Assembly (NCBI RefSeq): GCF_016086655.4
Contig: NC_052143.2
Location: 26,179,886 to 26,243,885 of the forward strand
Direction of reading: 5' to 3'
DNA length: 64,000 nucleotides
Source: Lepeophtheirus salmonis
Lineage: Eukaryota > Arthropoda > Copepoda > Siphonostomatoida > Caligidae
The position numbers were made by a program, and so were the translations under genes. The notes under the pieces were generated by a model. It ran no database searches, was not told where the DNA came from, and was given only the letters and a program-made list of their open reading frames with translations. Within the stretch, counting starts at the first letter, position 1, and each line of letters begins with the position of its first letter. Of the stretch, positions 10,266 to 22,000 are shown in pieces.

Positions 10266-10739
10266 TTTTTCATAAACCTTGCCTAATTCTTTTGTTAACA
10301 TTTTTTTTTGTCTATTATTGAAAATATATAATTATTGATGTAGATTCTAAATCCATATCTCGAGTCCATGTTTTGCTGCCCTACACTGTGTATATATTGC
10401 AATAAACACAAGGGAAGGCAATTATACGTTGCTGCAAATCGTGTAATTAATAAATAATTATGTTTTGAAAGTGCTAGGAGATTTGTTTCAGTAACTACTG
10501 ACTTTGTATGGTTGTACAATGTACGTCCACTCAGAGACCCAGTATAACATTGGTTAGTGTGTCTCTGTTCATGAACTTAGGCTTTTTCAGGCTACCTTTT
10601 TGTTTTAGGGTTGCGAACTATAACTTGCCTTCCCAATCTGAGTATGTATGGATTTTTCTTTGTGTTCTCCATCTCTCCTTCCTTAAATATTCAGCTTGAG
10701 ATAAATGGTGATGGTAATTCTAATGTAATTACTCCGGAT

Positions 10740-10915
10740 GGTCGGAGTCCAACAACACTGTGTATGGGTTAATAATAACCCTCATATCATATTGGGACAT
10801 GTTACGCCATTCTAATTCGAAACTCCTCGTACTTGACAGCCTTTAAAATTTGAGTCTTCCTTGCTTTAACAGTGACTTCGGCGTGACCGTTGGACTGTGG
10901 ATAATTTTGAAATAA
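10740..10915 (-). pseudogene. Ty3/Gypsy integrase scrap
   Basis: On the minus strand the frame reads NYPQSNGHAEVTVKARK, the conserved YxQSNGxAE motif near the end of the Gypsy integrase catalytic core, followed by about 20 less conserved codons and a stop. Nothing else of the element is recognised nearby. Confidence 0.6.
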
Positions 10916-13690
10916 TTTTTTCATTAAGAATTTACATTGCTTGGGAATAGAGGGTAATTCTATAATTGAATATTCCGTGGATGGTCGATTGATTAATTAT
11001 GTGATTTTTGTCTTTTTTCATCAAAATTTATAATTGATAAGAATTCTGTATATATATATATAATATATATTATTAATAAATGCGTAATTTTAATACAACA
11101 TATGGAAATAATACCATTAAAACTGATCATGGCTGACATTAGGGGAATCGAAATTAAATTTAAATTTTAAAAAAGCGAAAGAAAAGGACCTTCAGATTTG
11201 TCTTTGCCTCAAGCTTTACTCACAATGAAACCAATTCTGCCAACAATGTAGCTTAATAAAATGTAATGTGACGTAAAAATTCTAAATTGTACAACCTGTC
11301 TCTTCATGTTATAGATTTTACATAAATCGTAAGTTGTAGTCAATAGCGCTAGGTAATTTTGACTTAATATATAAATAAATGAGATTTATAAGTATTTTTT
11401 TAATTTTGGTTAAAATTGATATTCCTTTGGAATTTTTTAATCGAAATATGTAATGTGTATTACTATAAAACGCATTAAATGGTTGTTTTCAATTGGAAAA
11501 ATGTTTGAATCATACCCCAAAATTACAATGCATACACCTACAAAATCTCACTATGTAAAGGATTCGGACCAGAAACAAAGTAGGTAATGGAATTAGTACA
11601 ATAAAGAAAACAAAAATAAATAAAAACAGCTACCATTCGAGTAGAAGAATTGGTAATCACTTCTCCGTTTATAATTATCAATAGACATGATGTATTATTC
11701 ATACTATAAAATACTTCTATATTTTGATTTAGAAAATTAAAAAGAAACATCAATTTCAACCAAAAATAAACAATAACGGCGTATAAACCTCATTTTTATA
11801 TATTAAGGTGAAATATCCTTGAGGCAAAATGGCTTTTAGGCAAAATGTCCAGAGGTAAAATAGTGTAAGGCAAAATTACGGGGCACCGTAGTCAATATAT
11901 GTACATATGTATATTTCGTTGTTTTAATTAATTTGTTTATTATGTGTATATGTAACTTAGACGATTTCAAAATGGAGTCAAAATATAATTTTGAATGGAA
12001 GACAACATTTTCTCTTTATTTAAGTCAGTTTAGGATAATTTAGATGAATAAAATTGATCAGACGTTGATAAACGATAAATCATATTGGAGTTAAAGGTTG
12101 AGGCATTTCGAATAATTAAGACAATACTTAAGCGTTTCAGAACCATTCATATTTGCTTTAATTGTTGAAGGGTTACTAAAATTTAAAATCGAGTAAAAAC
12201 ACAGACTCAAATCGAAAATTTGTTATTATTTAATAGATATAATCATAATCAGACAATTGGTTCTACTAGTAAAATCCCCATAAAGTATAGTTGCCACTTT
12301 TAGTAAATCCCATTCATTATTACGAATTACGGTTATTAAAAGAAAATAGGAATGTATTTAGTATTACTATCATACGGGTGTTAGTACCCAGCATTGCCTG
12401 GACTTATTAGGTGTAGACGAACAGACACACTTTGCTTGAATAATATATATCCCCACTCCCCAATAAATCCTACATGTTACTCTCCGTTTTTATGAGCACA
12501 CTCATACATAGTTACTCAATACATAGATATTCTCTTTTGAAAAATAAAAAATAATAAGAATGAGATCTTCTTAAAAGTATGATTTCATAAGCCGGGGAGC
12601 AGTTTTGCTCGTTGCTGAACCTCTTATAAATTCACAGTTTTATAAAAAGTCCTTTCAATTTAAAAAAAATATAAATTGAACTCCGAGATTTCCTTCATTT
12701 TTCATATTTTATACAACTCTTAACATAGAGTTTAAATGTAAATGAATTATGATATAAATCAGAGAGCAATTTATGGAGTACTCCTTGTTTATTATACTCC
12801 ATTTTTGTCTTCATCCTGTATAGTTATATGATATACATTAGGGATAACTATATAATGGACCATGTATACATACTCGATGCTACAGGGATTCAAATTTGAT
12901 TAATATGAATAAATTGTTATTTTTTAGATCAATTTTTTTTCTTCATTCAAACATACATACGAATAAACATTGCTCTATTAATATAGAAGATATTTCATTG
13001 TTTTGTCAACTGATTGTTGAAATTCAAAATGAGTTAACTGAAACTAGATAATTGTTATTTTAATATTTTTTTAATTAGTCCGACAAGTACTTCTAGAACT
13101 AAAAGTCAGTTGTCAGTATCACAACAATTAGCAACCGGTTTCGAAATAATGTAGTGGATAAAATAACAGTCCTTCAGTTTTAGAGAACACATTTACTTGA
13201 TTTTAAATTTCAATAATCGGTGGACAAATATGGATTTACTTACAACTGAGCTTTATGGGATTTTAGTTTTAGAATTATTTGACTGGTTATATTTGGTTAG
13301 TTAATAACTATTATTATATTTGAGTCTCTACCTTTACTTAATTTTAAATTTTAATACCACAAATATGAATGGTTCTTAAACATCTTTATATCTCAAAATG
13401 TTCAAATCTTTAATCTCAATGTGCTCTGTCAATATCAACATCTCATAAACTTTATTTATCTACAGCATCCTAGACTGACCCTAATAAAGAGAAAGGTATG
13501 TCTTCCATTTAAAATGTCATTGTGGCTGTATTTTGAAACAGTTTAATGTAGTTATAACATAATAATTGTATGTCAGAATCTGGACATATTGCTTTTTTTA
13601 ATATTGACTAAAACATAATTAATATAAGTATTGTATAATATGATTGTACTTATTCTACTCTACATTCAATTAGTATTTGAGAGCCTGAGC
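10916..13690. other. A+T-rich DNA with short repeats
   Basis: No gene recognised. At 11815-11885 four GGCAAAAT or GGTAAAAT motifs (AGGCAAAATGGCTTTTAGG and similar) form a degenerate short repeat like the end of a DNA transposon. (TA)n runs occur at 11047-11075. A copy of the dispersed family described at 46.8 kb lies at 12370-12545. The right end presumably holds the promoter of the receptor gene; no core promoter motif is clear. Confidence 0.45.
12370..12545 (-). repeat. Dispersed ~170-bp repeat family, copy 1
   Basis: It runs from TAGTACCCAGCATTGCCTGG to TTTTTATGAGCACACTCATA and TAGTTACTCAATACATAGAT. The same blocks, in the same order and opposite orientation, occur at 46.78-46.95 kb, with partial copies at 47.34-47.53, 58.43-58.56 and probably 49.73-49.80 kb. 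Probably a non-autonomous DNA element. Confidence 0.6.
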
Positions 13691-13768
13691 ATGAAGGTCA
13701 TTTCCTTAATATGCCTCATGTATATCTTAACTTCACTAAGCTCAATGTATAAAGCAAAGATAAGTACA
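13691..13768 (+). CDS. Receptor exon 1: signal peptide
   Basis: 26 codons from ATG 13691. MKVISLICLMYILTSLSS is a short hydrophobic leader. It ends ACA|GTAAGT, a near-consensus donor, phase 0. An upstream frame (from 13631) is open through this ATG, so the exact start is inferred from the signal-peptide shape. The following intron is only 79 bp and contains a poly(A) run. Confidence 0.65.
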
Positions 13769-16700
13769 GTAAGTTTGTGTATAATGAAAAAAAAAAAAAA
13801 GATACACTTGTTCTTCATCATTTATGTAAATTTGTACCTACATATAGGAACACGAGCTGATGACAATCCTGTCCTTTCATCCACGACTCGATGAATCTGA
13901 CTCAAAAAAAGTGTTAATATCAAATACTGTGCAACTACCACGATTCGAAAATGACCCTCCCAAAGAATTGACTAATTTCTCCATATGTTTTCGTTACAAG
14001 CTCGACTCCCTCACTCCTAATTTGATATTCCACAATCCTCATTTTGCTTTTCAACTTCGAAATCCTCTTAAAGGATATGGAATTATTGCCTTTACGAAAG
14101 GTAATAGGCATTTATTTAATTTTACAACCAAAGTGACACCTGCTACTTGGAATATGATGTGCATCATCAAAAGAACATTTGATCCAAGTGAGATGATATT
14201 CTATTAACTTTTTCATTTTTATATTTTTAACTACTATAAGTCAGAACCATGGGTGCAGAAATGATTTTTTAACGTAGGACATTTTTACTTTTTTTAGAAA
14301 AGTAATTTCAGAGTTTTTTAAACGTAATTTAGGTTTTTTTATAATTAAAAAGAAATTGCGTTATTGACCCTTCTTTTTTGTATGAAATAAGTTGCATATC
14401 TTATTGGCATTGTTGATTAAGATCCTAAAATCTCCTCCTCATCCTCTACAGATACTGTGTCCAGAGAGTTCTAGAGATATTGAAAACTCACTCTTTTTTT
14501 AAAGAATTTTTTTCTACAAATATAGTCCTAGCGAGACTCTCTAGTATTTTTTTGAAAATTAATTCAAATTTGCCTCATAGTACACTAGAGGATTTCATTT
14601 GTAACCAATTATAAGCAACAAGACTGAAATATACGTTGATTGCTATGTATATAAATTTTTTAAAATTGACAGGTAATCAATTATGTTTTTTCAAAATGCT
14701 TTCATCGAATCATTGTATCTTTATCAACTTAGGAAACAGCCAACTGACAAAAATAGTATTCAAAACTAAATAATTAGTTCATACATAAGAATACAAATAT
14801 AACATGGATAACAGAAGGGAACACGAATTTTGTTTAAATGCATTTTTTAAATCAAACATTGAACCTTTTCTATAAGATCATTCAAATTGAAATCAATAAA
14901 AAAAGTACATTTTCCATATTCGATTTTTTTTTCGAATTTGGACAAAATTTTAATATTAGTTAAAAATTCAAAATTCTAGCCAGTTTTGTTGTCCGGTTAA
15001 AGATTTAGAGGCTTCTAAAGTTTTGCCCTGACCTACCTTATTTTTAAATTGCTGTATTTTGGATGTTTCTGAAGAAATATAAACAAAATAAGTGAGCCTT
15101 CCATTTCTATAATACTTCGTGTTTTGTCTATGTATGTATATATAATTGGGTTTAATGAAAAAAGTCGAAGGACATGTCTTACCTGTTCTCCCCCTCATAT
15201 ACAGGATGCAAGACAAAAAATGGTAGGCCAAGCAATGAAATATTGAACCGTTAATATCTTCTTGATTAATCAATTTATTTGAATTAAACAATTGCAAAAT
15301 TGTATATACATATATTTAGGTACTTTAAAAATTCAATAAAAGAGCTCCATGCATAAATCACAGATTTAACACGGGTGGGAAACTATGGCAAGGCTTGACT
15401 ATTTTTTCAGTCAGATATGAGTTCCTCACCCTTTGTGCTAGATGCCTTAAGAAAGTCGAGGTTGGGTTGGGGAATAGGATTGACCTTATTTTTAAGGATG
15501 CCACACAGTAAAATAGTACAACAGATTCAAATTTTGACTGTGGGTACATGATTCTTTTCAAAGTAATACCTCAACTTCTTTGTTCTTTCTATTCTTTTCA
15601 GGCTCAGAGTATCAGTAATAATTTGATGCTTCTTTCTAATGTAAGGCTTATAGCTAATGTACTTCAAAAATCTTCGAATTCTGTCTTGTGGCGCGTTCAT
15701 CTCACGGGAGTGTTGGCTGATTATGATCAATACATTTTCATTCTAAGCCTCCGTTGCCACAAAACATATTCTACCACTCCTGTGCTTCTGCTTAGTGTCC
15801 TTGTTAGATCTTTTGTTTGTACGCTGAAAGGGTTGAGTTCCAACTCCGACAACCTCTTTAATTTTTTTGGGGGGGATTTATTCTTTTTGTAATACCATTT
15901 TTTAATCATATTTGTAATAAGAAAAAAAAAGAGTCTATAATAAGACTTTATTTCATTTTGGTAACTGAACATTCGTACTGTTAAAAATAGAATCGCAAAC
16001 ACATTTATTACAACCCCCATTTTTGATCATCGTGCACCCTATATATGATAATTGATATCTACTTATATAAGTACAAAATAGACTGTAAGATTGAGCTCTT
16101 AAGGGTTGTCCCAGTCTTCCTCCCCAAATACTGCAAACTTATGGATATGTTGCGTTGAATTAAAAAAAAAATCATAAACTAAGTCACCCCTAAAAAAAAA
16201 ATAATCCTGCAAACGATTTTGCCTTTAGTTTAAACAAGCTACAAAGTTTTAAAATTTCCATCAATCACTGACTGGAATAACTATAGTTGTTACCATGTTC
16301 TTATTTCTTTTTCAAGTAAATGGAACACAAGTTCAAGTTTATCACAATTCGCTACTTCCCTCAATAATAAACATATCTAACAGTACATTTAAAATAATGA
16401 GCCATGACATTCAAGACATGAATTTTGGTGGATCAAAGGTAGAAATACTTTTTGCACATGAAAGAAGTATGGTTTTTCGGGGAAAAATGAGTGGAATTAT
16501 CGGAATGTCCAGAGAAATGTTGAAAGAAGAACTAAGCAACTATCTCATGTATTGTCGGAATGATTTGCCAGACTTAGATCTTCTCAATCTGACACCTTTC
16601 AATATTTCAACTCCAGATGCAAGCATATCTGTGCAACAAGTATAACTCTGCTTATAAGCAATAAACATGATAGATGCATGAATAATTAAGTAATTTAATC

Positions 16701-18970
16701 CCTTTTATTATGTTCTCCAGATAAGACGTACATCCATTTGCAAAAGTTTGTATTACTATGATCGAGTGAATTTCCCCAATTCTAATCGAATGACCTGGAA
16801 AGAAACAAGGGAAGTTTGTAATCTCATAAGTGGCGTAGTATCGTATAATTATGAGAAGAGAAAAGACATCTTGCTTTGGACAGATATGAAGAAGGAATGG
16901 GAAATAGTTTATAAATACTTTGGCCTTGATGGTAAACATATAGTATTACCAGATCGTATACATTGGGAGGAGGGACAACCCAATGGTGGAAATGAGGAAG
17001 AATGTCTAGCATACTCGACTGGAACTAATCGTTATCTCGATTTGGGATGTGATTATCTATTATATTCACAATGTGAACCCAGGTTCAGTAAGTACTTTCA
17101 AATGAGGGGTCTCTGTAAAGATCAAGACGAAATTGAGTCAGAGTATTACATTGAGGATATTGGAAGTGATGATGGTCATACGCTGGCATTTACAGGATTT
17201 GAAAAAAATAACATATTCAAGTATAAAAATTCCTGGGTAATAACGTCAGACTTACAAAAGGATAAAATTCTTGGCTTTTATAATGGAAGTAAAGAATATC
17301 CTGTGGGCAGAAATGATTGGTACATTACGGGCTTTTGCTCTGGAGAATATCATGTTATCAGGAAAACACGTCTTATTTTATCAAAGGTAATTGATTTATT
17401 GTATTCGGGGAAGGTTTTACAATGAACAATGATAAATGGGCGGGCCTTTTTCTTTTCTTTTTGAAATTGGAATATTGTATCGGTTTTTTTGTTTTTTTGA
17501 ATTATTTCATTCCGGTCCTTGGAATCCAGGAAGAGGCAGTTTTACAGTGAACAAGATTGAAGGGAAATATATAAGGCAGTCCTTTTTCATTTATTAACTT
17601 ATGTTTTGGCCATTTTATTAAAATATCTACGATGTGCAACGCTCCTATTTTTAGCAATCAAACCTTCAGCTTTAGGCAAATGCCAGCAATGTCGTTCCTC
17701 CTCTCCCATAAAATCGGCACTTATTGTATTATTTCATTATATTTAAATATATTCATATTTTCAGTGTAACGATGCAGTAGATTTTACTTGTAACAACGGG
17801 GATTGCATAACGCTGAACAAGAGATGTAACGAGGTCAGTGACTGTACTGATGGAAGTGATGAAGAAAGCTGCAAAACAATTTGGGTATCAAACTATAGAA
17901 AGGAATTTCCTCCAGCAAAAATGAGTCAAGGAAAGAAGTTCAGCATTCAAGTGGAATTATTTGTTCTTAAAATCCTCTCCATTGATGAAAAAAACAATAA
18001 ATTTTCCTTGAAGGTAGAAGTTAAGCTTCGTTGGCAGGATGTAAGAGTAATATTTTTTCGGTTAAGCAAAGATATTCCGTCCATTTTGACTGAAGAAGAG
18101 AAAAATCTCATTTGGGTTCCGATGATATATTTTGAAAATTCCGTTGATAGCTCGTTATCAATCGTTGTAGATCGACAGTCCGAAATATCTAGTCTTACAA
18201 ACTCGAATAATGATGGACATTTGACTGACTTAAGTCATACTCAGGAATCAATATATTTCCCCGGTGAAAGTGCGTACTTATATTATAAACGCCGATATGA
18301 CATTGTCTTTTATTGTCATTTTAAATTTGAGCACTATCCATTTGATTCTCAGATTTGTAAAATCGAAACAGTTCTCCCCTATGCCTTGACAGAAGCTTTT
18401 GAATTTGAGCTGGCAGATGGAAAATGGACCACTAAACTAATGGATAGTAACTTAAATGGGCTTCAGTTCAATCTTCTAGATCTATATACATCCATGGATG
18501 AATCCACGAATAAATCCAAAATAATATCCTATTTTCGATTCAAAAGGATATACAGGAACGTCCTTACCACGGTTTTTGTTCCTACCCTATGCCTTCAAAT
18601 CATCGTTTTGCTCACGCTACATATTACTGAAGAAAGATTTAACACTGTGGTCATGGTGACACTTACAGCAGCTCTGGCTACTTATACTCTCTATCAAAGT
18701 ATCTCGAATTCTCTCCCTAGCACACATTATATCAAAATGATTGATAATTGGCTTCTTTTCTCTCTTCTCATGCCTTTTGTTACCTTTTTTGTGGTCATGT
18801 GGATTGAGCGTTTTTCTTATCTGGCAAGGAATAATCCAAAGAATGAAAAGTCTTACATAAATCACAAAAATAAGCTCATATTCTATGGTAAATTTGGGAT
18901 CGTAGTTTTAACTGCTTTCTTTGACATTGTTTATTGGTATGTTAATTTATGTGTATACTATACTGATTAA
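13691..18970 (+). CDS. Pentraxin-like / C-type lectin / LDLa / Cys-loop receptor-channel, five exons
   Basis: Five exons (13691-13768, 13848-14187, 16317-16639, 16721-17386, 17765-18970) join in frame with GT-AG borders to give 870 residues. Order: signal peptide (1 to about 18); pentraxin-like domain (about 50-240); C-type lectin domain (254-366); a Cys-poor ~95-residue segment (376-469); LDL-receptor class A module with six cysteines (470-505) and DGSDE calcium motif; Cys-loop ligand-binding domain with C653-x13-C667 around YPFD; four membrane segments (about 733-757, 762-783, 797-817, 842-865); a very short M3-M4 loop. It is therefore a probable plasma-membrane pentameric ligand-gated channel with a large extracellular recognition module. 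Loop C lacks vicinal cysteines and the pore lacks the anion-channel PAR motif. I recall LDLa-linked Cys-loop receptors from arthropod predictions; ligand and function are unknown. Confidence 0.85.
13848..14187 (+). CDS. Receptor exon 2: first half of pentraxin-like domain
   Basis: Acceptor CCTACATATAG at 13837-13847; donor CCAA|GTGAGA after 14187, phase 1. It encodes FSICFRYKLD and TPATWNMMCII, the paired Phe-x-x-Cys and Trp-x-x-x-Cys strands typical of pentraxin/laminin-G-like folds. The next exon supplies the N-G-T-Q-V strand. Confidence 0.75.
15360..15900 (-). pseudogene. Mariner-type transposase remnant inside receptor intron 2
   Basis: On the minus strand, about 15740 to 15545, the frame reads SQHSREMNAPQDRIRRFLKY and then YKPYIRKKHQIITDTLSLKR and IERTKKLRYYFEKN. 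This matches the second helix-turn-helix and linker of Tc1/mariner transposases (SMRxMAxExNVSxxTIRR, GYKPYxRxK). Flanking sequence to 15360 and 15900 continues it weakly with frameshifts. It is antisense to the receptor gene and inactive. Confidence 0.55.
16317..16639 (+). CDS. Receptor exon 3: second half of pentraxin-like domain
   Basis: Acceptor TTTCTTTTTCAAG ends at 16316; donor CAA|GTATAA after 16639. It starts with two bases completing the codon split with exon 2 and ends in phase 0. NGTQVQVYHN fits the 'y-nG' strand of pentraxins, and MVFRGKMSGIIGMSREML fits the closing 'F-G-is/g' strand. The upstream intron is about 2.1 kb and holds a dead mariner. Confidence 0.75.
16721..17386 (+). 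CDS. Receptor exon 4: C-type lectin domain plus unnamed segment
   Basis: Acceptor TGTTCTCCAG; donor AAG|GTAATT; phase 0 at both ends, so the exon is a shuffle-competent module of 222 codons. The lectin domain has the long-form cysteine set (C254, C280, C342, C357, C365) and WEEGQPNGGNEEEC, that is a QPN at the site where EPN or QPD sets sugar choice. The remaining ~95 residues (TLAFTGFEKNNI, SWVITSDLQKDKILGFYNGS, GRNDWYITGFC) contain two cysteines (379, 453) and match no domain I can name. Confidence 0.8.
17765..18970 (+). CDS. Receptor exon 5: LDLa module and Cys-loop channel
   Basis: Acceptor CATATTTTCAG ends at 17764. A single 1206-bp exon encodes the LDLa repeat (CNNGDC ... CTDGSDEESC), the linker YRKEFPP, the whole ligand-binding domain (RWQDVRV; Cys-loop C-HFKFEHYPFDSQI-C) and all four membrane helices, ending in a short C-terminus. 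The reading frame to LDLa is contiguous with exon 4 (phase 0). The preceding intron (378 bp) contains a partial internal duplication (TTTTACAATGAACAA / TTTTACAGTGAACAA). Confidence 0.9.
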   Translation, partial: CNDAVDFTCNNGDCITLNKRCNEVSDCTDGSDEESCKTIWVSNYRKEFPPAKMSQGKKFSIQVELFVLKILSIDEKNNKFSLKVEVKLRWQDVRVIFFRLSKDIPSILTEEEKNLIWVPMIYFENSVDSSLSIVVDRQSEISSLTNSNNDGHLTDLSHTQESIYFPGESAYLYYKRRYDIVFYCHFKFEHYPFDSQICKIETVLPYALTEAFEFELADGKWTTKLMDSNLNGLQFNLLDLYTSMDESTNKSKIISYFRFKRIYRNVLTTVFVPTLCLQIIVLLTLHITEERFNTVVMVTLTAALATYTLYQSISNSLPSTHYIKMIDNWLLFSLLMPFVTFFVVMWIERFSYLARNNPKNEKSYINHKNKLIFYGKFGIVVLTAFFDIVYWYVNLCVYYTD

Positions 18971-18988
18971 AATACTTCTTCGTTATAT

Positions 18989-18994
18989 AATAAA
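18989..18994 (+). promoter_or_regulatory. Candidate poly(A) signal of the receptor gene
   Basis: AATAAA starts 19 bp after the stop codon at 18968-18970; a second AATAAA follows near 19029. Either would give a very short 3' UTR. Confidence 0.5.
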
Positions 18995-19034
18995 CTCAAA
19001 TTTAATTGAATATTATTTATGTCTATTTAATAAA

Positions 19035-22000
19035 TTAATTAAGGAGAGTTTTCATCATTACACAGATGGCAAAATGCTATTCTTGAATTATCAATAAAAA
19101 AATTAGCCCCCCCCCCTCCTTCTGTTGCAATAAGATGTAAAATTTTGAAGTTATGGTAAAGATTTCACATGAATATGTTAATACTAGTCCACTGTAGCTC
19201 TGTGTCTGATCTCAAGGAGCAGCAAGTCTCTCATTTCTAAAATCATGCTTTTATTAATGAAGCGCTAAAATGTGTACACCCTTTCAAAGTATAGGGTTCC
19301 CCAAATATAGGGGTTATTATTAATAAGTTCCCCATACTATTACATCACATCTTCATTTAATTGGGGGAAAAAAGTTACAAAATCAGATAATAGCAGGAAA
19401 CTATGCTAAACGGATTGCATTCCAAACTAGGTTTGGATCAAGATAATATGTGAGAGTTGGGTTGGTTTTAGTGTTTGTGGGGACTTGGACAAAGATTTAT
19501 GTATTGACCTTTTTTCTTTCTTTCCCTTTTGAGAATCCTCTAATTTTAGAGAAGATTTAAAAAAAAAAATGCGAGGATATTTCTACCCATTGCAGGACTC
19601 TAGATAAGTGCGGCTGCATAGGTTTCAATGGCTTTTGTACGGCAGCAAAACAATTATTTAATGGATTGTATAAAATCATTGGGTTCCAGTAGATCAATTT
19701 TTTAGAACAATAATACTAATAAGGCCTAGTTTTTACCAACCTTTTAAAAGAACAACGAATGGAAAAAAGTTATTGAGATTAAGAAGGGAGTCATCCAGAG
19801 ATGAAAGGAACGTAATTTATTTCCTGCAGACATTTATTTTTACAATAGCATTGTCATTGATATCATATATATTAAAATAATTAATGAGATCAGTACATTC
19901 TTATTGTTTGTTACATTTTTGATAAATTAGATTAAAAGAATATTTGCAAAATATTGAGAAATGTTGTCATAACCTAATTTGTTACAAAAAATGATTAAAT
20001 ATTTGAAAAAAATGTCTATAAATTGAATTAATAAACTGCATGTTTATATACCTCCAAAGCACTTTTAATAATGAAACAATATATTATTTTCATAGATTGT
20101 TTATTTTTTGTATGAGTATCTTAACTGATATAATAATCTTATCAGATCAGAACACACTTTCTAGTAGATTATTTATTAACAAAATTATATCATTCTGATT
20201 TTTTATTATGATTACTAGGCATTATATAATTAGCAAATCTTTATTTTTAGTTGGAAATTTTTCTCCTTTGTTCAGCTGCATAACTAAGCCAAGTTGTATA
20301 GAGGAGTCAACTCATTATATGCATAAAAGAGATGGAATATCCAACTATTTGATCAAAAATGTTCTATCTGTATGTTTTGTACTTACGTATATATAATTGA
20401 GATTATTAAATATTGAATAAAGATTAGATGAATGTCTTATGAAGTATTTCTTTGTTCTTGCATTTTTAATAGAAAATTCCTCCTTTTCTGACGATAAAAT
20501 TTTTAATCAATTAACTCATCTTGCTCACTAACTGTAGAGAGTACATTTAACTGTATTTCAGAAATTTATAAACTATTATGTTTAATATCATTCGTAAAAT
20601 ATTTTGTGTTAGAAAAGTAAAAAGTATTTGTGTTAATTTAAAATTATAGTATAAAATATTTAATGATTTAGTAGACTCTAAGACTGCTAACTAACTATAA
20701 CAGTTTTGACGTCTACTTTTTTTCATGATGACTTTCCGCACAAGTTAATACATATATTATTTTTTTCATGTATTGACATACATACCATACTTACAAAAAA
20801 TAGATATCCTGATAACTACTCATGATATTAAAGAAATAATATTACAACTTATATGCCATGTGATCTCCTTACATAAATGGATACACTAATTATGATCTTG
20901 TACTTACTTTTTGCCTTTAAATTTTTGTATAACATTTAATGATTACAATATACATACTAAGTTGCTAAGTTTTAACTGTCCTGTTTTTCTATATAGTTCT
21001 CTAGAATAAGTTAACAGAGTAACAGAGACAATTTCCTCAGAGTTATCTGAACAATCCTATTTAAATATAACATCACTAATACATATACAACTCCTATTTA
21101 AAATGTAAATCACTTTTAGTAAAATTATTATATATTTTTGTTTTTTATTCAAATTTGTCTACTGCAAAATATAATTACAAATTATGAATGAATATAACCT
21201 GCAATTAATTTAAAAACAGACAGCCAATAAAAGTATTTATATATTATTTATTAAATATTTATGATTATGTATTCCCCGAAATGTTGAGATTAAAAAGTAT
21301 CAAAATGTGCCTTTGATTAAAAAATAGGTAATGCAAAATTAAAGGACTATGAAGAAATATTTTGAGCTAATAAAGTTTTCATTTTTTCTAATTTTTGTCT
21401 AAAATGCCATACTCCCTTTTAAATCTCCACAAGACGAAACGAAACGATATTTAAAAAAATATATATATTCACTGACAAAATTTTTATAAAACATTATAGG
21501 AACGTTTTTGGTACTCTGTATAGTTCGCCCAATTTTCGATATTTATTTTTAATGAAGTATTATAAATATTTCAAAACATTCGTGTACAGCTCTGTAATGT
21601 TAAAAAATCCTCTAGTATCTTTCACTTTCCTTAACCTTAGGTTGTTTGAAATAGGATATACCTTTGTAAGGATAGTATGAGCTTTTTGACTGTCTGTCCC
21701 ACTAAAAAATGTCAAAAAGTAATCACTTTGGAGCTTGCACTCCCCGAAAGAGTTATCTAAAACCGAAAGAACGTCTCCTATATATATTTAAAAGAGGACA
21801 CTCCCACAAGAAATTATTAGTAGCCTCCATTATACAAAGGGTATTCTCCACGTTTGTCTTTATAAAATATAAACTTAATTCGTTAAAAATTACAGTTGGT
21901 ATTAATTTTATTTAATTATGGTCTTTTAAAGTTATTTTATTTGGCGAATTGATGAGTCCTTTAAAATTTTTTTTAGAATTGTTTTATTTTTTGATGTTTC

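Noticed and set aside
15548..15892. 114-codon plus-strand frame in receptor intron 2
   Set aside because: Overlaps the minus-strand mariner remnant, whose translation gives the recognisable motifs.
16652..17012. Minus-strand frames over receptor exon 4
   Set aside because: Shadows of the lectin-domain coding sequence.
18617..18865. Minus-strand frame over the channel's M2-M4 region
   Set aside because: Shadow of the channel coding sequence.
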